Source: an uncultured Saprospiraceae bacterium (GTDB taxonomy: Bacteria; Bacteroidota; Bacteroidia; Chitinophagales; Saprospiraceae). Taken from it: a stretch of 41,897 bases of DNA. Within the stretch, counting starts at the first letter, position 1, and every line of letters begins with the position of its first letter. The stretch spans positions 1-41,897 of the forward strand of contig CALLPK010000092.1 of the NCBI GenBank assembly GCA_938015415.1, written 5' to 3'. Under the pieces are notes generated by a model, which made no database searches, was not told the origin of the DNA, and was given only the letters and a program-made list of their open reading frames with translations. A program made the position numbers and the translations under genes. Of the stretch, positions 19,551-27,453 are shown one piece after another.

Positions 19551-20162
19551 TTACTTTCCAGCCATTAAAGCCGAAGGATCAATTCCCATCAGAGACATAA
19601 AGGCGATACCCATCAGTCCGGTTAAGATAAAAGCCATACCTAATCCACGGAGTGCTGGTGGTACATTGGAATATCTGATTTTCTCCCGAATCGCGGCAAT
19701 GGCGATGATGGCTAAGAACCAGCCAAATCCTCCACCTAAACCAAAAGCGATAGATTCTGTAAAGTTATACTCACGGGCCACCATGAATAAAGATCCACCG
19801 AGGATCGCACAGTTTACAGTAATCAATGGTAAGAAAATACCTAAAGAAGTATAGAGTGCGGGAGAAACTTTTTCTACAATCATCTCTACCAGCTGAACCA
19901 TCGAGGCGATTACTGCAATAAATAGTATGAATCGTAAAAACGTGAGGTCCATTCCGAATATCCCATTTTCACTGAGTAATAGTTCACTAATTAACCAGTT
20001 GATTGGCATTGTGATACCCAATACGAAAATAACGGCTAGTCCCAGACCGAAAGCCGTAGTAACTGTTTTAGAAACGGCCAGGTACGAACACATTCCCAGA
20101 AAGTACGCCAACACGAGGTTTTCGATAAAGGCAGCTTTGATAAAAATATTGAATAATTCCAT
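19551..20162 (-). CDS. nqrE: Na+-translocating NADH:quinone reductase subunit E
   Basis: Integral membrane subunit of 203 residues with six predicted helices, paired in the complex with the homologous NqrD. Cys25 (LGMCSYLAV) and Cys118 (LITVNCAIL) lie in the inverted half-helices that, with two Cys of NqrD, hold the intramembrane 2Fe-2S cluster in characterised Na+-NQR. Length and the GLGGGFGWFLAI segment are typical. It is separated from nqrD by 177 bases that hold an inverted-repeat element. Confidence 0.97.
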   Translation of the reverse strand: MELFNIFIKAAFIENLVLAYFLGMCSYLAVSKTVTTAFGLGLAVIFVLGITMPINWLISELLLSENGIFGMDLTFLRFILFIAVIASMVQLVEMIVEKVSPALYTSLGIFLPLITVNCAILGGSLFMVAREYNFTESIAFGLGGGFGWFLAIIAIAAIREKIRYSNVPPALRGLGMAFILTGLMGIAFMSLMGIDPSALMAGK

Positions 20163-20256
20163 TTTTTAAAACTATGAGCCAATGGTATTGCGCACTGGCT
20201 GGTGAATATTTTATTTTATAATAGCAATGTGCTTTTTTTACAGAGACTATACAATC

Positions 20257-20320
20257 AAGTGTGTCATTTTGCATCCCGCACCTTGCATTCCTAAAGGAAA
20301 GCTTTCGCGCTGACACACTT
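20257..20320 (-). repeat. Inverted-repeat element between nqrD and nqrE
   Basis: Perfect 10-bp inverted repeats, AAGTGTGTCA (20257-20266) and TGACACACTT (20311-20320), bound a 44-base core. The core contains a smaller TTCC-TAAA-GGAA hairpin. It lies 20 bases past the nqrD stop and about 95 bases before nqrE. A regulatory or processing stem-loop or a tiny MITE-like insertion are both possible; no T-run follows on the minus strand, so it is not a simple terminator. Confidence 0.5.
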
Positions 20321-20339
20321 TTGATGACAGTCCCCTTTT

Positions 20340-21086
20340 TTACGAAACGTCAACCAGTGTTGGACGGTATGATCGCTGTATCCAGATAAAGATACCGATG
20401 ATAAACATCGCCGCGGCGGGTAGTACCATCAGGTTATTGTTATAATAGCCGGCGAATAATGAACCGATTCCACTTTCGGCAGCTGTATTGATTAAGTATC
20501 CTACCTCGTCGTTACTCGCTCCGATGATATTAATTTGAATTGGGCTACCCGCAAACAAGGTTCCTTTTCCGAAAATTTCACGGATCACTGCGACCATAAT
20601 CAGAATAACCCCGTAGCCTACTCCGTTTCCAAGACCATCCACAAAAGCTCTCCACGGACGATTGGCCATGGCGTAAGCTTCGAGCCGTCCCATGACGATA
20701 CAGTTGGTAATAATCAAACCAATATATACCGATAATTGCTTATAAATGGGATAGTTAAATCGTTTTAGCGTAAGCTCAACAATGGTCACCAGCGTAGCGA
20801 TAATCACCAGCTGGACGATCATCCGAACTTGCTTGGGAATTTTATTTCTTACTAAAGAAGTAAATAAACTGGAAAATCCACATACAAAGATAACCGCGAT
20901 AGCCATTACCACCGATGGATAGACCAAAGAGGTAACCGCCAGGGCGGAACAGATACCGAGTACCTGAATTGTAATTGGATTGGTATCGCCTAATGGATCC
21001 AGCAGTAATTTTTTTTCCGCTTTTCCGAATAAAGGTTCTGTCTCCTTTACCGTTACTTCGGGCGTTGTTGCAGTTGTTTCAGCCAT
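20340..21086 (-). CDS. nqrD: Na+-translocating NADH:quinone reductase subunit D
   Basis: Integral membrane subunit homologous to NqrE. The 248 residues exceed the roughly 210 usual for the family, owing to an N-terminal extension of about 35 polar residues. Cys46 (LGICSALAV) and Cys129 (IITNCIVMG) match the cluster ligands of the family. The GRLEAYAM and DGLGNGVGYG segments are conserved. It starts 48 bases after nqrC. Confidence 0.97.
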   Translation of the reverse strand: MAETTATTPEVTVKETEPLFGKAEKKLLLDPLGDTNPITIQVLGICSALAVTSLVYPSVVMAIAVIFVCGFSSLFTSLVRNKIPKQVRMIVQLVIIATLVTIVELTLKRFNYPIYKQLSVYIGLIITNCIVMGRLEAYAMANRPWRAFVDGLGNGVGYGVILIMVAVIREIFGKGTLFAGSPIQINIIGASNDEVGYLINTAAESGIGSLFAGYYNNNLMVLPAAAMFIIGIFIWIQRSYRPTLVDVS

Positions 21087-21134
21087 TTTATACTAGATTA
21101 AGTTTTATCAATTTTTTGAGAAATCTAAAAGATA

Positions 21135-21899
21135 TTATCCTTTAGTCTTTTGTGCACCTTCCAGTTTGTTGAGATAAGGCAAGTAATATTTAATTCCTCT
21201 CTGTAGCATTTCTTCTACACCATCTGCGGTTACGGTTGCTCCGGAAATACCATCTACGGCATAAGGATTGTTAGCTGTACCGCCCGTTTTTTTAACTTCT
21301 ACGGAAGTATAAACGCCCGAATCGTTAAAAATTTTCTTGCCTTTAAATCGGCTAGGGAAAGTAGGATTGTCCTTAATTTCTGCCCCCAGACCAGGCGTTT
21401 CTCCTTTGTGATCGAATGTAGCACCGGCGATGGTCGTCAGATCATCTTTCAGCGCAATATTCCCCCAGATTTCGTCCCAGAGACCGTTACCCCGAACAGA
21501 AAGAATGTAACTTTTTCCTTTTTCACTGTTAAAAACATATAAGGGAAAAATTCGCTGATCTTCTGGTTTCTTCTTTTCCTTTGCCAGATCAATGTTCTCA
21601 GGTTTTCCACCTTTATATCCCGCATCAACGATATCTGCTTCCTCCAAAACGGCACCACTCATATCCAGTGCGATTTGCTCTACTTTAGAAGCAAAAATTT
21701 CTTCTATTTTGCCGTCCGACATTAATTTAGGATCTTCGGACAGGTAACTGCTTACCGCCCCGAGGATGGCCCGTTTGTTAAAAACGGCTTCGTTGGCTTT
21801 GATTTGGCCTCCCCACGAAACAGATAAAAGTGCTAATGAAAAAGCCACTCCTGCGGTCATTATTACTACGAATCGAATTACACTATTAGTACTATCCAT
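21135..21899 (-). CDS. nqrC: Na+-translocating NADH:quinone reductase subunit C
   Basis: A 254-residue subunit with one N-terminal membrane helix (about 8-28) and a periplasmic FMN domain. The flavinylation site D216-G-I-S-G-A-T222 carries the covalently bound FMN on the Thr in characterised NqrC, attached by ApbE; no apbE gene is in this window. It lies 44 bases downstream of nqrB. Confidence 0.97.
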   Translation of the reverse strand: MDSTNSVIRFVVIMTAGVAFSLALLSVSWGGQIKANEAVFNKRAILGAVSSYLSEDPKLMSDGKIEEIFASKVEQIALDMSGAVLEEADIVDAGYKGGKPENIDLAKEKKKPEDQRIFPLYVFNSEKGKSYILSVRGNGLWDEIWGNIALKDDLTTIAGATFDHKGETPGLGAEIKDNPTFPSRFKGKKIFNDSGVYTSVEVKKTGGTANNPYAVDGISGATVTADGVEEMLQRGIKYYLPYLNKLEGAQKTKG

Positions 21900-21943
21900 C
21901 GTTTATTTATTTTAATGATAATTTTATTGCTTTCGCCAAATAT

Positions 21944-23248
21944 TTAGTGTGCGCTGGTTGCCGCCGCACTTTCTGTTTCTACGCGTTTTACAACCGTCGT
22001 TCTCTTGAGACGACGTTTAACATTTGCTTCCAGTACATAATGGTCGATCAGCGGTGCGAAGACGTTCATAAACAAAATCGCCAGCATCCAGCCTTCCGGA
22101 TAAGCAGGGTTTAATACTCGTACGATCATTCCGATCATTCCGATACCAAAACCATACATCAATTTACCGGTATTGGTAGAAGTAGCCGTTACCGGATCGG
22201 TGGCCATAAATACCAGGGCAAATAATAAAGATCCCATAGAAAACTGGTAATACCACGGAACATCCATAAACGGAATCGCTCCCCACATATTCATCAACCA
22301 ACCCGTAAATGCCGCACCAATCACAACGCTCAGCATTATTCTCCAACTGCCGATTCCGGTAGCCAACAAAATAATCGCACCAATGATGATCAGTGGCTTA
22401 CAGCTTTCCCCGATGGAACCAGGAATTGCTCCCCACCACATTTGTGCAGGCGAGTAAACAGAAGTTACATTTTCCCAGCCACCCTGGAAAGCCAGACTTA
22501 ACGGGGTCGCAGCGGTATAACCATCGGCCATTGCTACGCCGGGCTGGAAGGTATCCCATCCTGCCCATTCAAATATTCCATTAAAAAATCCGGTATGAAA
22601 CCAGTTATAACTAGCCGTCCACAGACCATCCGCATCTTTCACCAAGCCAGCTACCCAAACTTCATCACCAGAAATGGTGGTTGGATAAGCGAAAAAGATA
22701 AATACACGGGCCAGTAAGGCTACGTTTAAGATATTCATTCCCGTACCACCAAAGGCTTCTTTACCGATTACTACGGCAAAAAATACTGCCAGTGCCAAAA
22801 TCCAAAGGGAAATATCCGGTGGCATGATCAAAGGAATCAAGGCGCCAGAAACGAGAAATCCTTCTTCGATTCCGTGGCCTTTTTTAGCCGCATAATAAAA
22901 TTCAATTCCGAGTCCCACAATGTGCGTGACAATAAAAATTGGAATAATCTGCATCAAACCATAAGCTAATTTCAAGTGAAATCCCTCAATAAAACCAACG
23001 TGTTGTCCCAATGCCACAAAGTGCTGGTGGCCAATATTATAAGAGCCAAAAGCATAACAGAACTGCATCGCAATTACCACCATTACCATGGTTCGCTTCA
23101 GATCCATTCCATCCTTGATGTGTGTTCCACTTTTGGTGACGTGATCCGGAGTATATAAAAAAGTAAAGAACCCATCATACAGCGTGTGTAAGAATGGACT
23201 TTTTTTCTTATCCGGCTCAACTTTCTTGACAAAATCTAATAAACCCAT
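21944..23248 (-). CDS. nqrB: Na+-translocating NADH:quinone reductase subunit B
   Basis: The large membrane subunit of Na+-NQR, involved in Na+ translocation and quinone reduction. The ATG at 23248 gives 434 residues; an in-frame TTG six bases upstream is a less likely start. Ten or so hydrophobic helices are visible. The covalent FMN site is D242-G-Y-T-A-A-T248 followed by PLSLA, the NqrB version of the ApbE target motif. The C-terminal FMNVFAPLIDHYV segment is family typical. Spacer to nqrA is about 48 bases. Confidence 0.97.
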   Translation of the reverse strand: MGLLDFVKKVEPDKKKSPFLHTLYDGFFTFLYTPDHVTKSGTHIKDGMDLKRTMVMVVIAMQFCYAFGSYNIGHQHFVALGQHVGFIEGFHLKLAYGLMQIIPIFIVTHIVGLGIEFYYAAKKGHGIEEGFLVSGALIPLIMPPDISLWILALAVFFAVVIGKEAFGGTGMNILNVALLARVFIFFAYPTTISGDEVWVAGLVKDADGLWTASYNWFHTGFFNGIFEWAGWDTFQPGVAMADGYTAATPLSLAFQGGWENVTSVYSPAQMWWGAIPGSIGESCKPLIIIGAIILLATGIGSWRIMLSVVIGAAFTGWLMNMWGAIPFMDVPWYYQFSMGSLLFALVFMATDPVTATSTNTGKLMYGFGIGMIGMIVRVLNPAYPEGWMLAILFMNVFAPLIDHYVLEANVKRRLKRTTVVKRVETESAAATSAH

Positions 23249-23296
23249 ATTCAATATTTATAGTCGTTATTAACGAAAAATAATTTTTAATTTTAA

Positions 23297-24940
23297 TTAT
23301 CCTTGCTCCCGCATCATATCCAGTCCCTGACGTAGAATCTTTTGGACTGGCTGCTTAGAAGTACAGACAAATTCACAAAGCGCTACATCTTCTTCACTCA
23401 ATTCGTAGATGCCTAATCCTTCCATGCGTTCGTAATCGTTGACCAGGATAGCTTTCATCAGCTGTTGCGGATAAAGATCCATTGGTAATACTTTCTCATA
23501 TTGTCCCGTCACTACAAATGCTCTCTTTTCACCGTGTGTGTTCGTATTGGGTGTAAATTTATAATTAGGGAATAAGAAATTAGGGTACGTTTTAGAAATA
23601 GTTGGTCGAGGTGATAGTGGTAACAACCAGCCAAACATTTCGTATTCGTCACCTTCTTCCAGTACGGTTACCTGATCATCGAAAAATCCAAGGTGACCAT
23701 TTACTGGAAGTGCATCACCAGTAAGTACATCTCCGGAAACCACTCTCACGTGATCGTTTTTAAGGTTGCCTTTGACCATATTTTCCAGATTGGCGCCAAG
23801 ATATGTTTTCACATAACCGGTATGCTCTAGTTCAGCACCAGTTACGGCGATGATTCGTTCGGCATCATAACGTCCTTCGAGAAATAATCGACCAATAGTT
23901 ATTACCTCTTGTACACCCAATGTCCAAACCCGCTCGTTAGCCGAAATTGGATTGGTGTGATGAATCTGAATACCTACGTTACCAGAAGGGTGCGGTCCGT
24001 TATAATACGTTTTTTCTACCCCGGTAGCCATTGTAAACACGGTCGAAGGGGCTACTTCTCCGCGCGCGTCGAGTCCCAGGTGTACCGCTCCTTCGGTTAA
24101 TTTACCGATCACATCCAATCCTTTCTGGAAAGCTGCTTCTTTGCCCGCTACCACAAAATTCAGGTCCGGTGCATTTGGTGCACTATCGAAAGTAGAAATA
24201 AAAATCGCTTTTGGAATATCCAGTGGATCTGCTACTACATTGTAAGGACGTTGGCGAATCATCGGCCATACGCCACTTTCCAATAAAAACGCAACCAGTT
24301 CCTCACGGGAGGTATTAATATCTGGTAAATTATAGCTTCGAAAACTATTTTGGTCTTTATCTGCCAGAATGACGACTTCCGCAATAGACCGTTTTTCACC
24401 TCGATTTACGGCTATCACTTCCCCACTTACTGGAGCAACATATTTAACCTCCGGTCTTTTTTTATCAAAAAACAAAACATCTCCCGCTTTCACTTCTGCA
24501 CCGGGTTCCACTTCTACTTTTGGAATAGGAGACATCCCCACAAAATCAGTTGGTTTGACGGCAAAAGTAGTGGGAGAAATCGCAAGAAATTCTTTTTTTG
24601 CACTACCTTCAAGCTTGATGTCATGCCCTTCCTGAAGATTAACCACCCGGCTATTCTGAGCGAATTCAGGTGTTTTGGGTTTAAAAACATCCGACCAGGA
24701 AGGGATCAATGAGAAATTGGTGTTGTCCTGCTCCACTCCCATATTTTTAGCTTCGATGCGCATTAAACTATCTGCGACCTGAAGTACCACGCCAAGTATC
24801 AAAATAGCGACTACGGCAATCAGTGCGGTGTAGAGATAGGTTGATCCTTCTCCCGCAGTTTGGGCATTAGCTTGAAATGAAAGGGTGGTAAAAAAGAGCA
24901 GGAATGCGAGTTTGCTTATTCCGTTTTTCAAAATTGGCAA
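23297..24940 (-). CDS. nqrA: Na+-translocating NADH:quinone reductase subunit A with N-terminal membrane anchor
   Basis: NqrA is normally a soluble, cytoplasm-facing subunit of about 450 residues that begins directly with a segment like the NLQEGHDIKLEG seen here at 101-112. This protein has about 100 residues before it: a signal-peptide-like stretch (1-27, ending ANAQ), a strong membrane helix (about 34-57) and a polar linker. That layout predicts an N-out helix with the NqrA domain in the cytoplasm, consistent with its site in the complex. The start is a TTG at 24940 or another TTG at 24931; an in-frame TAA lies just upstream and the next ATG is only at residue 60. It is the first gene of the operon. 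Confidence 0.93.
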   Translation of the reverse strand: MPILKNGISKLAFLLFFTTLSFQANAQTAGEGSTYLYTALIAVVAILILGVVLQVADSLMRIEAKNMGVEQDNTNFSLIPSWSDVFKPKTPEFAQNSRVVNLQEGHDIKLEGSAKKEFLAISPTTFAVKPTDFVGMSPIPKVEVEPGAEVKAGDVLFFDKKRPEVKYVAPVSGEVIAVNRGEKRSIAEVVILADKDQNSFRSYNLPDINTSREELVAFLLESGVWPMIRQRPYNVVADPLDIPKAIFISTFDSAPNAPDLNFVVAGKEAAFQKGLDVIGKLTEGAVHLGLDARGEVAPSTVFTMATGVEKTYYNGPHPSGNVGIQIHHTNPISANERVWTLGVQEVITIGRLFLEGRYDAERIIAVTGAELEHTGYVKTYLGANLENMVKGNLKNDHVRVVSGDVLTGDALPVNGHLGFFDDQVTVLEEGDEYEMFGWLLPLSPRPTISKTYPNFLFPNYKFTPNTNTHGEKRAFVVTGQYEKVLPMDLYPQQLMKAILVNDYERMEGLGIYELSEEDVALCEFVCTSKQPVQKILRQGLDMMREQG

Positions 24941-25040
24941 TTTTTAGTGTATAAAAAATGGTCATCTAATAGTAAATTAGAGTACTATCATTATACGATA
25001 GATACAATATGCAGTTACCTTAGATTCCAAAAAATTTATG

Positions 25041-25048
25041 CAAAGATA
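25041..25048 (-). promoter_or_regulatory. Promoter -7 box of the nqr operon
   Basis: The minus-strand TATCTTTG is an exact match to TAnnTTTG, identical to the -7 box of the str operon, about 100 bases before the nqrA start. The -33 region has only CTG at the expected place. A leader of roughly 95 bases would result. Confidence 0.55.
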
Positions 25049-25201
25049 TAAAGGATTTACGATATTACAGCGTTGTAGTTCGGGTATTTGAAGTGTCAAC
25101 ACTATTTAGATCAATTCTAAACAAGTGTTTAATAAAATAGTTTTTCCCGTTTTCAGCTTCCAGCTAATTAATCTCCGTTTTTACTAGTCTGAAAAGAGGA
25201 A

Positions 25202-25792
25202 TTACAGGGGACAAGAATATGGTTTGGGAGCATGTCCAGTGTGCCTGAATTTGGTAATAAGTTTCTGCAATGCATCGGTCTCTTGATCAAGTACGGTAAT
25301 ATTAATTAAATAGTATTCTTCACAGGGGAGCAGCGATCGCCAGCGTCACTCCCACTCTTCGGTCGTCTGAATACTTCCGTTGTCGTACCACCAAACGGTC
25401 TGTAGTGTGAGTTCATCCCGGTTTATCTCGCCACTATAAACGGTAAAGCCTTCAATTGTTTGCTTTTTAATTTTTTTAAATAAAAATCCACTACCCTGCC
25501 AACAGATTCGTGAATCGTGTGCTCCCTGAAAAGGGCCAGCGGAAGGTTTGATATAAATAAGCTGATTGGAGTGTCTTAATTTCAGGACTCCGTAGTCTTT
25601 TTGGGTTTTGGTAAATCTGTCAAGATTCGTCCAGAGGTATTCCCACGTAGCAATCTGCTTTTTCTCTTCACCAAATTGAAACCCCGTAAATAATATTCCC
25701 AACAGCATACTTACCGCTAAAATTAGTCGACGCAAGGTCCAAATTGGTGGATTTACCTTTTGTTCCTGATCTAATAGGGGGTTATCTGAAAG
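25202..25792 (-). pseudogene. Exosortase-associated EpsI/XrtN C-terminal-like gene, interrupted
   Basis: An open frame from about 25792 encodes a polar segment, a membrane helix (RRLILAVSMLLGILFTGF) and a beta-rich domain with HDSRICWQGSGF and VWWYDNG. This resembles the EpsI-like C-terminal domain of Bacteroidota exosortase N. The frame stops at TGA (25346-25348) right after EEWE, but without that codon it continues for 47 codons as RWRSLLPCEEYYLINIT, matching how such domains end. The stop falls where relatives appear to have Trp, so a TGG to TGA change is likely. Nothing like the membrane-embedded exosortase domain is found upstream, so the 5' part is missing too. The shortest intact frame is 25346-25735, from a TTG. 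Family assignment is from memory of motifs. Confidence 0.6.
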
Positions 25793-25995
25793 TCAAATGT
25801 GTACTCAATATGGACGTTGGTCAACAATTTTTATTGTTATGATCTATATTTACATATAAAAATTGAAAATAATAAGAAAATTAAATTATATTGTCAGCCA
25901 GAAAAGGCAACAATACAGGAGACCCCATTTAACGAAAAAGTATTTAAGACACTTCAAGTTTACTCGTTTCCTAATTATATAAAGAAAATTAAAGA

Positions 25996-26034
25996 AAACT
26001 TTACTAAAACAGCGCTCATGCTTTAGTAAAGTTT
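25996..26034 (-). terminator. Probable terminator of the DUF1573-pnuC transcript
   Basis: A 13-base perfect inverted repeat (25996-26008 with 26022-26034) is followed on the minus strand by TCTTTAATTTTCTTT. It lies about 130 bases past the pnuC stop. The tail is T-rich but interrupted. Confidence 0.5.
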
Positions 26035-26126
26035 GTGAATTTATGCTTGTGCATTAATGTTGACCGGCAAAATTTCGCCCTAAATTGATTTAAGATTTTT
26101 GTATTTATATGAGAGAGTGGATGTCA

Positions 26127-26164
26127 GAGCCCTGGTTTTACTTCGGTAACCCAGGGTTCTTTTT
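26127..26164 (+). terminator. UUCG-loop hairpin with plus-strand T-run
   Basis: GAGCCCTGG (26127-26135) pairs with CCAGGGTTC (26151-26159). An inner TTAC/GTAA stem is capped by TTCG and TTTTT follows on the plus strand. It ends three bases from the pnuC stop. The orientation fits a plus-strand transcript, yet no convincing plus-strand gene precedes it. Confidence 0.6.
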
Positions 26165-26166
26165 AT

Positions 26167-26814
26167 TTAAGCGATTGCCTCGTAATAATCTCTTCGCCAG
26201 TTGAGATAACCAACGACTGCCACGATGGTGTAGACCAGGAACATGATGGAGAAGAGATAAAGTTCCCGGTGGAGGTAAACAAAAATGCAAACTACGTCAA
26301 TCACGATCCAGTAGAGCCAGTTTTCCAAAACCTTTTGGGTGACCATATAAGTAGCAATAAGTGAGAAGATAGTGGTTGCCGCATCGATATAAGGCAAAGC
26401 TGCTCCAAATTCTAACCAAATCCTTCCCCACGCCGCAGCCAGCACCAATCCGACCACAAAAAAAATAAAGTGTTGTTTTATTGGCCATGTATGAATTTCC
26501 AGCATTACAACCTCCTCCGGACTATCTAGCGGTTTCTTTCCCTGATGGGTACTCCGCGTCCAGGTCCACCAACCATAGAGAGACATAACTGCATAGAAGA
26601 TTTGCAAGATCGCATCGCTGTATAATCTGATTTCCGGATCAGCGTACACAAAAAAAGCGATGACTACGCCAACCAGACCCACGGGCCAGCACCAGACGTT
26701 TTCCTGAGCTGCGAGGATAACGTAGAGGATCCCAAAAATAAAGGCCAGCCATTGTAGCCAGCCCATTCCCAGCGCGGACGCCAGTATTTGGTTAAAGACA
26801 GAAATCTCTTCCAT
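26167..26814 (-). CDS. pnuC: Nicotinamide riboside/mononucleotide-type transporter PnuC
   Basis: Integral membrane vitamin transporter of 215 residues with about seven helices. The family features are clear: ENVWCWPVGLVG near the N-terminus, YGWWTW in the middle, and the C-terminal ENWLYWIVIDVVCIFVYLHR segment. PnuC proteins facilitate uptake of nicotinamide riboside, which is then phosphorylated inside; related PnuT and PnuX carry thiamin and riboflavin. No thiamin riboswitch was seen upstream, so the NAD-precursor assignment is preferred but not certain. It starts 25 bases after the DUF1573 gene and is probably cotranscribed with it. Confidence 0.88.
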   Translation of the reverse strand: MEEISVFNQILASALGMGWLQWLAFIFGILYVILAAQENVWCWPVGLVGVVIAFFVYADPEIRLYSDAILQIFYAVMSLYGWWTWTRSTHQGKKPLDSPEEVVMLEIHTWPIKQHFIFFVVGLVLAAAWGRIWLEFGAALPYIDAATTIFSLIATYMVTQKVLENWLYWIVIDVVCIFVYLHRELYLFSIMFLVYTIVAVVGYLNWRRDYYEAIA

Positions 26815-26839
26815 TAAGGTTTATTATGTAAGGACTGGA

Positions 26840-27286
26840 CTAATCCATTAGCATCAGTTCGTAAAAAACTTCTTTGATAATTTGATACCCCGTTTTGGGA
26901 TCTGTATTTTCGAGTAAGATATCAATTGTTTTTTCCAGTTTTCCCCGTTCTTCTTCCGTATCACTTTTAAAGATGATTTTAAAGCTTCCCTCTTCTCCGG
27001 GTAAAAAAGTTTTCCCCTCCGGAGTGTCGACAAATTGAGTACAGTCGCAGCCTGATATCAATTCGATTTTAATGGGCTCTGATCCGGTATTTTTAAATTT
27101 ATAAATAAACTCCGGACGCTCCCCTGCTTTCACATTCCCAAAATCTACCCGTTGCTGTTCGAAAGTCATGTAAGGATCGATGTTGATATCCTTAACTGCT
27201 TTTTTCTGTCCGGTGCAGGCATTAATCGTTAAAAGCACCAAACTGGCAGCGAGCAAGAATGATAAGTTGTTAGCAAAAAATTTCAT
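26840..27286 (-). CDS. DUF1573 lipoprotein
   Basis: A 148-residue predicted lipoprotein, with a signal ending LTINAC (Cys24) and one Ig-like beta domain. The DUF1573 pattern is visible: a DFGNVKAGE start, FKNTGSEPIKI, SGCDCT, PGEEGSFKIIF and a final strand. Such domains are abundant in Bacteroidota envelopes, and their role is not established. It heads a likely two-gene unit with pnuC. Confidence 0.88.
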   Translation of the reverse strand: MKFFANNLSFLLAASLVLLTINACTGQKKAVKDINIDPYMTFEQQRVDFGNVKAGERPEFIYKFKNTGSEPIKIELISGCDCTQFVDTPEGKTFLPGEEGSFKIIFKSDTEEERGKLEKTIDILLENTDPKTGYQIIKEVFYELMLMD

Positions 27287-27371
27287 AGCTTTTTTTTTAG
27301 CATTTTCCTAAGCGTTTATCCAGGTTTTCATGATTCACGAAATTGAGAAAATCTGGACAAAATCTAAACGT

Positions 27372-27433
27372 ATCAGGAGAAGCTCCGAAAGAAACTTCTC
27401 CTGATTAACAACGACAAAATCTTTCCCGTTGTT
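27372..27433 (-). terminator. Tandem hairpins after the PorE-like gene
   Basis: Two stems follow the gene ending at 27454: AACAACG/CGTTGTT (27407-27413 with 27427-27433) and a perfect 11-bp stem (27372-27382 with 27395-27405). On the minus strand the second is followed by a moderately T-rich ACGTTTAGATTTTG. Termination of the porP-porE transcript is likely. Confidence 0.5.
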
Positions 27434-27453
27434 CTGCAAAATCTAAGAAAAAT

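Larger units (their letters stand above)
25793..26166. other. AT-rich stretch without a convincing gene
   Basis: This stretch holds two hairpins (listed separately) and a 75-codon plus-strand frame (25799-26026) of biased composition that I do not accept as a gene. It may contain eroded sequence from the missing 5' part of the exosortase-like gene, but no recognisable fragment was found. Confidence 0.5.

Noticed and set aside
25346-25348. TGA read as selenocysteine or as Trp by a changed genetic code
   Set aside because: Other genes here end in TGA (for example at 39242-39244), so the code is standard. The residue expected is Trp, not a redox Cys, and no SECIS-like hairpin is evident just downstream.
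25799-26026. A 75-codon plus-strand frame
   Set aside because: The composition is Lys/Ile/Asn/Tyr-rich as expected from AT-rich noncoding DNA, it lacks a ribosome-binding or promoter signal, and its stop falls inside a hairpin that fits pnuC termination.
26815-26839. Thiamin riboswitch before pnuC
   Set aside because: The spacer is only 25 bases and no TPP-box sequence occurs there or upstream of the DUF1573 gene.
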